A DNA stretch of 64,000 nt. It comes from Limnanthes douglasii subsp. nivea (Eukaryota > Streptophyta > Magnoliopsida > Brassicales > Limnanthaceae). The translations under genes were made by a program, and so were the position numbers. The notes beneath the pieces were generated by a model. That model saw only the letters and a list, made by a program, of their open reading frames with translations, made no database searches and was not told the origin of the DNA. The DNA is taken from contig JAUPFV010000004.1 in NCBI GenBank assembly GCA_036936605.1, positions 122,128,852 through 122,192,851 of the forward strand. The letters are read 5' to 3'. Each line of letters opens with the position of its first letter. Position 1 is the first letter of the stretch. Shown piece by piece: positions 57,241-64,000 of the stretch.

Positions 57241-57676
57241 TATATTCACGTGTAGAACATATAATTAATTTTTGTTATACTTTAACCATTACTAAACATC
57301 ACCTCCACACTACCATATCTTTCAACATTGAACTTGTTTGTATTTTCCATATACACCACCCTTGTGCTATTTCTCCCTTTTATTGTATATCACTTTTAAA
57401 ATAGTTTCTAACAAAAACCCTAAATCATATAAAAAATTATCAAACGGATAAACAAAATTTACATTGATAATGAAAAAACAAAACTTTTTTATTACTGTTA
57501 GTAAATAATTATTGTTTTTCTACCATGTGTAATGTGCCTTTCTAATGATTTAATAAACTTTAAATTTAGCTTTTTAAGAAAACTAATATAGTTTAAGAAG
57601 ATTATATGATGTTTTGGTTTTTTCAACAACGACTAATTTAAGAAAATCATATAGTATATATATTTTCCTTAATATT
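57241..57676. other. AT-rich gap between copia relic and LINE-B
   Basis: No ORF or repeat structure recognised. Confidence 0.5.
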
Positions 57677-57690
57677 GATTCATATTATAT
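57677..57690. repeat. Target-site duplication of LINE-B (3' side copy)
   Basis: GATTCATATTATAT, identical to 63636-63649. It directly abuts the poly(A) tail. Confidence 0.92.
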
Positions 57691-58041
57691 TTTTTTTTTT
57701 TAATTGGTAATTGTATTAATATAAACCCAGTCTACAATCAAGGCCCAATTGAATTAGGCTAAAAGTAACAACAGGCCCAACATGTTTGGACTTCAATAAT
57801 CAAGCTTGGTCCCAATTAGAACACCCGATTCAGGACCAAAACAAGTAGTCCCAAATCAGAATCCCAATTGAAAACCCTAGCACAAACAACACCAAAATGA
57901 CTTCTCTCCTTCTTCAAAGCCGCCATTAGCACATCAACCCTAAAAACATCAGCTTCACAAATCTATCACTACCATTCCTTTATTCCAAGAGCAGCATCAC
58001 ACTACCTTTGCTCTCCACTTCAAACCATAAGCCACCAAACC

Positions 58042-61000
58042 CTAACCTGGGTCTATGTAACCCACACCAATACTTTCAAGCACAATAATCGCCCGAAGCT
58101 GGTTGGGAATGTCTTGAATTGAGAAGGAGTGGCTCACTTTTTTCTCTAGAGTCCACTTCGATATGTAATCAGCCACAGCATTTTCCATTCTGGAAATGTG
58201 GCTGATTTTCATTTCTGGGCAAATTAGGGTTCGACAAATCTTCTCATCCTCAGTGTTTGTCATGTTCTCGTTGGCATTGAGTCTGCTGACCAGAGTCCAA
58301 CAGTCAGACTCAATGTCAATGCATCTCCATCCTCTTCTGTTGCAAAGGAGGAGCGCCTCAAGTAATGCTCTCCTTTCAGCTTGGAGAGGACTAAGCTTCC
58401 CGAAGAGGAATCCAGCTCCTTCAACGCAGTTTCCTTGCTCATCTCGCACAATCAACCCACCGGCAGCTTCTCCAGTGTAGCAGCAAGCAGCGTCAGTGTT
58501 TATCTTCATTCTGCCCACAGCTGGTGCCCTCCACATCCGGTAAGACGTCTTTCTCAAACTTATAGACATAGCTCCTATAGTCACTCCTGCATCAATTGCA
58601 TTTCGCCAGTGCTTAGTTTTTAATTTCATATCCAGAGCCAAAATCAATCTGTTAATTCTGCATATTGCATTATAAAAATTATCAGTTGGCTTACTAAACT
58701 TACAGTGATTCCTATTGAACCATATTGTCCATAAAATCAATTGTGGAACAATATGATTAACATGGAATTTACTGGAAGTTGAATTAAACCATATAGTTAA
58801 CATATGTCTAATTGTCATAAATCGTCTCACTGGTACTTTGAACAAAACCCCATAATAATTCCATATTTTCCAGGCATAACTGCAACTGATGAAGAGGTGT
58901 AATGTCTCTTCACAGTTGCAGCAGAACTGGCATTTAGACACAATTGCTAAATGTTTCTTTTTTAGTTCACTGTCTGTAGGCACAAAGTTCATTAGTATCT
59001 TCCAAGTTAAGAATGAAAATTTAGCTGGTATAAAACTATGCCAGATATTTTTGAAAATTAAAGAACAGTTGTTTTTAACCCTGATGTTTTCCCAAGTGGT
59101 TTTTGTGCAAAACTTTTTATTTTTAGAAATACTCCACTCTATGCAATCATCCTGCTCATGATTGAGTTTAACACAACATATTTTTTGGTATCTTTCATGA
59201 GGCAGAAATGATTCAAGAGATGGATCCCAACTATTCTGTTTCCAAAAAGTTTTAACCTTAGCTGGAAGATACCATGAATTTGGATCAGTGACAATAGGGC
59301 CAGACTTTATCCATGAGTCCCTCCAAAAATCCACATTACCTCTACCTACTTTCCATTGAATTAACTGGTCCGCCTTCTCACGAACAGAGCAAAGGCCTTT
59401 CCATACAATAGAATCATTAATACCACATTTAGCATAGAGTGGATGTTTATCTTTACAGTACGTATTAGTAATTAAGTCAGACCATAGTGAGTCTCCTTTC
59501 CTAAATAAATACCAAAGTTTATAAGCAAATGTGAGTTGAATATCATACAAAAGTTTGATATTCAACCCACCTTCCTTAAATGGCTTACATAGGTTCCCCC
59601 ACCTAATCCAGTGTATAGCTTTTTCATTAACTTTGGGCCTCCAAAGGAACTTGTTAAAACAAAGTTCTATTTTGTTCAATATTGTTTTTGGTATAAAGCA
59701 GCTTTGCATCCAAAAGAATACAATGGGATAAAGAACATGTCTAATTAGGGATAGCCTTCCACTAAAAGACAAGTTCTTTAAATCCCATTCACTAATTTTG
59801 TTATAAATTTTACTTAAAAGAGCAATGTAGTTCTTCCCTGTGTTGTTTGAGGCTATTGTAATGCCTAAGTAGCTGAAAGGTGCATTTTCAGTCCTGAATC
59901 CCCACGTTGCATTGATTCTGGCTGAGTTTGCATTTGAACATCTAGAAGATGTTATAACCTTTGTCTTCTCACTATTGATTAGTTGCCCTGACTCTGCTTG
60001 ATACTGGTTTAACAGGTTACTTAAGCACTTGATGGAGGATGGATCACTATTAGAGAAAATGATCACATCATCTGCAAAAGCCAAGCATGGTAAGATACTT
60101 CCAGACTTAACATAGAATTGCATTTTTTTATTCTGCACATATAGATTCTCTAGCCCCCTTAAAAGGGCTTCTTCTGCCAGGATAAACAGGCAAGGAGATA
60201 ATGGATCTCCTTGTCTTAAACCTGTTTTCTGAGGAAAGTAACCATTACAAGTCCCGTTTAGTAAAACAGATATCATCACATTTGAAATGAGCCTATATAT
60301 TAGTGAAACAATACCCTCTAAGAACCCAAAACCTTTTAATATCTTAATAACAAATGTGTGAGATAGCCTGTCAAAGGCCTTAGACATGTCTAGTTGTAGG
60401 ATAATGTTGCCTCTAGAAGGCTTCCTCCTTATGTTATGCATCATTTCTTTTAAAGTCAAGATGTTATCATGTATCAGTCTATCTTTTACAAATGCAGCTT
60501 GCCCTTTAGATATAATTCTAGGCAGAATAAGGGATATTCTCCTATTAATAAGGGCAGAAAACAACCTATTCAGTATGGTGCACATACTCAATGGTCTGTA
60601 GTTATTCCAAGTTATTGGGTTTGCCATTTTAGGGATTAGTACAATCCCTGTTGCAAACACACCTTTAGGGATAGATTTACCAGTAAGGAAAGCATTTAAC
60701 GAATTACATAGGTCAGTACTAATTATATTCCAGCAATGTTTAAGGAAGAAAACATTAAACCCATCTGTGCCAGGGGCACTATCTTTCTTCATGCTCCATA
60801 TGACTGCTTTAACTTCCTCAACACATGTTGGCTTTGCAATTTCTATATTGTCACTGTCCAAAACAAGCTTAGGAATGTTTTTCAGTATAGACTCATTATC
60901 ATTTACATTGTTCAAAATATCAGGTTCAATTGAAAGGATCTTTTTGAAGTGCTCAACTGCAGAAACAGCTATCTCACTTTGATCAGTAAGCCAGACATCT

Positions 61001-62127
61001 CTATCCTTAATTCCAGCAATAATATTTTTCTTCCTTTTATTAGCAACAAAACTGTGATACAATTTTGTGTTTCCATCACTATCACTTAGCCATGAGTTAA
61101 AACATTTTTGTTTCCAATAGCATTCCTCATCCTTCAAGGCAAGAATGAGAATGCTATTGGCTTTTGACAGTTTAGATTTAGACTCATTATCATTAACATG
61201 TTGATGTATCAATTCACAGTTTTCAACATTCAAAGTAGCTTCTTTTACTTTGTTAAATATGTTTCCAAAAACTGTAAAATTCCAATGTTTTAAATGTTTT
61301 TTCAATCTTTTGAGCTTATTCCAAAATATCATGTTATCCTCTCCAATGCATTGTTTTGACCAGTCCTGACTTACACAATTCATAAAGTCTGGATGGTTTG
61401 CCCAAGCATTGAGAAACTTAAAAGATCCTTTCTTAGCATTAGATGCATTTTTATTGTTGACTGTAATTACAAGAGGAACATGGTCAGAACAAGTTCTGAC
61501 CATGTGACAAACCTGTATGCTTAAGTTAATAAGCATCTGCTGGTTTATAAGCACCCAATCCAGCCTTTTCCAGACTTTGCTATTACTCCAAGTATAATGA
61601 GTTCCACTGTGTGCAGGTACATCCAGATTGCAGTTCCTTATAAAGCTGTCGAAATCCTCTGCACTGGTTGCATCATAGTTCACACAGTTTAGCTGGTCAT
61701 CAGGGCATCTTGTTGAGTTGAAGTCCCCTGCTAATATCCAAGGTATATTACAGGTAACACTACTAATCTGTCTCCACAAGATTGTTCTCTGTGCTCTAGT
61801 GTTTTTTGCGTAAACTGAAGTAAAACAGCATCTAAATGAAATATAATTGATCTCAGCATGCAGATACTGATCTTGATCATCAATAATAGAAACCCCAACA
61901 TCATTAGACCAAAAAAGCCATATTTTATTAGTTACATTAGACACCCAATTCTCAAAACCAATTCTCTTAGCCACTAACTCCATCTTATCCAACCTAGCCA
62001 TTGGTTCTTGTATAGTTACCAGTTTGACATTCTCACTGTTAATAATGAACTTAAGCCTAGCTAATGTAGGGTTATTATGAACTCCCCTTGCATTCCAGCT
62101 AATGAACTTAATCATTATCTGATGCAT
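58042..62127 (-). CDS. LINE-B ORF2: APE endonuclease, reverse transcriptase, zf-RVT, RNase H (intact)
   Basis: 1361 codons. Two starts are possible: 62127 (MHQIM) and the in-frame ATG at 62115, which sits in the ATGATTAA overlap and aligns with the LINE-A start, so 62115 is likelier. Domains: APE endonuclease (IQEP at 39-42, AGDFN at 133-137, SDHVPL near 217), reverse transcriptase (LDMSKAFD near 575, GLRQGDPLSPCLF near 636, catalytic AFADD near 684), zf-RVT (KCQFCCNCEETLHLF near 1066), and an RNase H at about 1205-1330 (KINTDAACCYTG, LQAERRALLEALL, IESDC, HISRMENAVAD). It nicks target DNA and copies the LINE RNA there. An added RNase H is known in one branch of plant L1s. No stop or frameshift seen. 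Confidence 0.95.
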   Translation of the reverse strand: MHQIMIKFISWNARGVHNNPTLARLKFIINSENVKLVTIQEPMARLDKMELVAKRIGFENWVSNVTNKIWLFWSNDVGVSIIDDQDQYLHAEINYISFRCCFTSVYAKNTRAQRTILWRQISSVTCNIPWILAGDFNSTRCPDDQLNCVNYDATSAEDFDSFIRNCNLDVPAHSGTHYTWSNSKVWKRLDWVLINQQMLINLSIQVCHMVRTCSDHVPLVITVNNKNASNAKKGSFKFLNAWANHPDFMNCVSQDWSKQCIGEDNMIFWNKLKRLKKHLKHWNFTVFGNIFNKVKEATLNVENCELIHQHVNDNESKSKLSKANSILILALKDEECYWKQKCFNSWLSDSDGNTKLYHSFVANKRKKNIIAGIKDRDVWLTDQSEIAVSAVEHFKKILSIEPDILNNVNDNESILKNIPKLVLDSDNIEIAKPTCVEEVKAVIWSMKKDSAPGTDGFNVFFLKHCWNIISTDLCNSLNAFLTGKSIPKGVFATGIVLIPKMANPITWNNYRPLSMCTILNRLFSALINRRISLILPRIISKGQAAFVKDRLIHDNILTLKEMMHNIRRKPSRGNIILQLDMSKAFDRLSHTFVIKILKGFGFLEGIVSLIYRLISNVMISVLLNGTCNGYFPQKTGLRQGDPLSPCLFILAEEALLRGLENLYVQNKKMQFYVKSGSILPCLAFADDVIIFSNSDPSSIKCLSNLLNQYQAESGQLINSEKTKVITSSRCSNANSARINATWGFRTENAPFSYLGITIASNNTGKNYIALLSKIYNKISEWDLKNLSFSGRLSLIRHVLYPIVFFWMQSCFIPKTILNKIELCFNKFLWRPKVNEKAIHWIRWGNLCKPFKEGGLNIKLLYDIQLTFAYKLWYLFRKGDSLWSDLITNTYCKDKHPLYAKCGINDSIVWKGLCSVREKADQLIQWKVGRGNVDFWRDSWIKSGPIVTDPNSWYLPAKVKTFWKQNSWDPSLESFLPHERYQKICCVKLNHEQDDCIEWSISKNKKFCTKTTWENIRVKNNCSLIFKNIWHSFIPAKFSFLTWKILMNFVPTDSELKKKHLAIVSKCQFCCNCEETLHLFISCSYAWKIWNYYGVLFKVPVRRFMTIRHMLTIWFNSTSSKFHVNHIVPQLILWTIWFNRNHCKFSKPTDNFYNAICRINRLILALDMKLKTKHWRNAIDAGVTIGAMSISLRKTSYRMWRAPAVGRMKINTDAACCYTGEAAGGLIVRDEQGNCVEGAGFLFGKLSPLQAERRALLEALLLCNRRGWRCIDIESDCWTLVSRLNANENMTNTEDEKICRTLICPEMKISHISRMENAVADYISKWTLEKKVSHSFSIQDIPNQLRAIIVLESIGVGYIDPG
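62108..62115 (-). promoter_or_regulatory. ORF1 stop / ORF2 start overlap ATGATTAA in LINE-B
   Basis: The minus strand reads AATGATTAA: TAA ends ORF1 and ATG begins ORF2 in another frame. The same eight bases join ORF1 and ORF2 in LINE-A (21569-21576). The arrangement suits termination-reinitiation for ORF2 translation. Confidence 0.6.
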
Positions 62128-63397
62128 AGGTTTTAGTATCCAATTCTCTCTTCCTAAGAGAGTTTATAGACAGTCTTCTGGAATTTCTATTTGCAGACTT
62201 AATCTTCCTTGCAATAATAGTTTCAAATTCTTTTTCAGGATCATTATAACTTGCTTTTGGAGAGGGATTGTAACTACCAGCACAACCTCTTCTAGGAGAA
62301 GCCTGCTCCATGTTCCTGTCCATGAAGTTCTCCTCCTCCTCAAGGTTTTGAAGAGCGCTGATAATGTCAGGGTCATTATTCGAAGCTGTTCTCTCTTTTG
62401 TAGGACTCCCAACACTAGTTGATGGACAGGACATAGATTGTCTGTCTTTCTTTGTAATAATCGACTTTAGTTTTCTCCTATACACATGAGTAAAGGATTT
62501 AACCTTTGTAGGCAGAGCATCAATCTTGTTTGTGTCTTGTAAACTCTGTATAGTTCCTTGTTGAACATGATTTTGAGCAATAACATTCTCATTTTCTTTG
62601 TGTTTCTTGGCTTCCATACCCAGATGCTTTTTGCATACATCAGAATTGTGTCCAATATGACGGCAAACATTACAATAACTAGGAACGTTTTTGTAACTTA
62701 CCATTATAGAGTACTCATTTCCATCCCCAAATTCCACACACAACATTCTTTTAAGCGATCGAGATACATCTACTTCAATTAAAGCAAAACACGCATTCCA
62801 TTTTGCCCTGTTTATATCAGGAACAACCACATGATGCACCTTTCCAATAGTTGAAGCTAGTTCTTGAACAACTGAAGTATCATACATGAACTCCGGTAAC
62901 ATTTCAAATCTGACCCAGATTAGCGCCTCAGGACATTCAAAGGTTCTACTACTTTGCGGGCACCACTTGATCACCCTCATCATTTTACCCTCTACTTTCC
63001 AGAACCTACTAACCCATAGACGTCCAGCATCCTCCAGCATAGAAAACTCGATTAGTATTTGTCTGGAATCGATTGTAACATACGTAAACGCACCTTTGAA
63101 CCTGAAAGAATCAAGAAACAGTTGGAAAGCCTGCCTCTTTGGAATTCCGTCATTGAATTTGGCTATTAGCGTTGTTCTTGATTTACAGCAGAGGTCAGCC
63201 TTGACCTGACTATCGAACTTAATCTTGATATTATCCTCACATGTGACTACACCCACTGGTCTGAAATTTGAAGCCTCCATCTGCTTTCTTACTACATCCG
63301 AATAAGACCTGACAGTAGGAACCTCCTCTTTCGACTTTATACTCTCAATCCTATTACTTTTTAACGGTGGAAAGTCAGTGTCATTCATCCTTTCCAA
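62108..63397 (-). CDS. LINE-B ORF1 protein (DUF4283-like, CCHC zinc knuckle)
   Basis: 429 codons from MERMNDTDFPPLKSNR. Residues about 65-200 match the plant LINE ORF1 DUF4283 region (GIPKRQAFQLFLDSFRFKGA; LWVSRFWKVEGKMMRVIKW). The zinc knuckle YCNVCRHIGHNSDVC is at residues about 239-254. A basic Ser-rich tail ends ASDND. Expected to bind LINE RNA in the transposition particle. It overlaps the internal ORF2 ATG (62115) by eight bases. Confidence 0.92.
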   Translation of the reverse strand: MERMNDTDFPPLKSNRIESIKSKEEVPTVRSYSDVVRKQMEASNFRPVGVVTCEDNIKIKFDSQVKADLCCKSRTTLIAKFNDGIPKRQAFQLFLDSFRFKGAFTYVTIDSRQILIEFSMLEDAGRLWVSRFWKVEGKMMRVIKWCPQSSRTFECPEALIWVRFEMLPEFMYDTSVVQELASTIGKVHHVVVPDINRAKWNACFALIEVDVSRSLKRMLCVEFGDGNEYSIMVSYKNVPSYCNVCRHIGHNSDVCKKHLGMEAKKHKENENVIAQNHVQQGTIQSLQDTNKIDALPTKVKSFTHVYRRKLKSIITKKDRQSMSCPSTSVGSPTKERTASNNDPDIISALQNLEEEENFMDRNMEQASPRRGCAGSYNPSPKASYNDPEKEFETIIARKIKSANRNSRRLSINSLRKRELDTKTYASDND

Positions 63398-63649
63398 GTT
63401 CCACCACCACTAACCATCAGCCGGCTATGCCTGCGATAGACTATGCCTGCGAAAGCCAAAACAAAAGCGCAGATTGAAACACCACCACTCTTTCAATAGT
63501 TAGGCTCGCTGCTAGCAACTCAATACAATTCCTTAAGGTTGAAGCTTCTTAGAGTTAAAGAAATCTTTATTTTCTTGGAGTTTCTTGGGAGAGAAGTTTT
63601 TTGTACTCAATCAAGTTAGTCTTTCTCACTTTTTCGATTCATATTATAT

Positions 63650-64000
63650 ATATTATTTTAACTCTGCGATTGTGAATTAGTATATGTTGTCTTTTAGATT
63701 TATTAATATCGACCAAAGGAATCCATATTAAATTAAAGAGAAAGTAATGTATATTTATTATCTAATTTTCATATAAAAATAAGTTAAATAATATTTTATA
63801 TATATTATTCATAGTCGATATTTATAAACAGGTATATATTATCTATAAATAACTCTGCAAGTACTATAGCTAGATCTTTATTGTTAATTTATTGGGAAAT
63901 TTTAATATTCTTCAATGGTATAATACTATGTTAATTTAGTCTTTTATTATTGTTATCTAGGATACAATATTAAATTGTAATAAAAAAATAAGATCTTTTT
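63650..64000. other. AT-rich right edge; nothing recognised
   Basis: Plain AT-rich sequence beyond the LINE-B target duplication, without ORFs or clear repeats. Confidence 0.6.

Larger units (their letters stand above)
57691..63635 (-). mobile_element. LINE-B: full-length L1-type retrotransposon with intact ORFs
   Basis: 5945 bases, minus strand, flanked by a perfect 14-bp target duplication GATTCATATTATAT (57677-57690 and 63636-63649). It has a 5' leader of about 240 bases, intact ORF1 (429 codons), intact ORF2 (1361 codons), a 3' UTR of about 340 bases and a short A-tail (plus T-run 57691-57701). No inactivating change is visible, so it may be recent and possibly competent. Confidence 0.95.

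Noticed and set aside
1..64000. CRISPR arrays, rRNA genes, organellar inserts, viral genomes
   Set aside because: Looked for and not seen: tandem units present are minisatellites without regular spacers, and no rRNA or plastid/mitochondrial gene sequence was recognised.

Overview
This 64-kb window is AT-rich nuclear DNA from a flowering plant, probably a eudicot; I cannot name the species. The evidence is the repeat content: Tat/Retand-like Ty3-gypsy elements with an antisense extra gene, L1-type LINEs whose ORF2 ends in an RNase H domain, plant hAT, MULE and copia relics, and a tRNA-derived SINE. Genes have spliceosomal introns and there are no bacterial-type operons. Almost all recognisable coding sequence is transposon-derived. 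The one possible host-type gene is a plant-mobile-domain-like, multi-exon minus-strand gene at the left edge (about 1-2068), and it runs off the window.

Layout. 1-2.1 kb: mobile-domain-like gene (minus). 2.2-2.7 kb: a 246-bp unit duplicated in tandem, rich in CGCGAGAY motifs. 4.1-5.78 kb and 15.73-16.03 kb: an old plus-strand LINE split inside its RNase H domain by a 9.9-kb Tat/Retand-type LTR element (element 1, 5783-15726, TSD TTGTT). 17.1-23.05 kb: LINE-A (minus), nearly intact but with a 1-nt deletion in ORF2, inserted into one copy of an older tandem duplication. 24.99-26.22 kb: a 1.2-kb gag-only LTR element (TR-GAG/TRIM-like, minus). 28.37-29.07 kb: a hAT-type MITE with a perfect 8-bp TSD. 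29-34.9 kb: AT-rich, with degenerate tandem repeats. 34.9-41.9 kb: element 2, a deleted second Retand-like element (minus) carrying a MULE transposase fragment. 44.0-48.2 kb: element 3, a 5'-truncated third Retand-like element (plus). 51.2-53.2 kb: hAT transposase relic. 54.9-57.2 kb: copia relic (minus) with a SINE in its integrase. 57.69-63.64 kb: LINE-B (minus), full length, two intact ORFs, perfect 14-bp TSD.

The most notable signal is an antisense gene between integrase and the 3' LTR in all three Retand-like elements. Each copy encodes a protein with a Transposase_28-like (gypsy-type, PF04195-like) core. Each has a TATA box just upstream on the antisense strand, and two of the three also have a CACGTG box. 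Each has a short GT-AG intron (89, 72 and 82 bp) at exactly the same codon and phase. An antisense intron cannot be removed from the sense genomic RNA that is reverse transcribed, which would explain why it persists. Extra antisense ORFs in Tat elements are known; I do not know whether the shared intron and promoter layout has been described.

Limits: all calls come from reading the sequence and the translations by eye. No database search, splice-site scoring or repeat finder was run. Boundaries given with 'about' are approximate.
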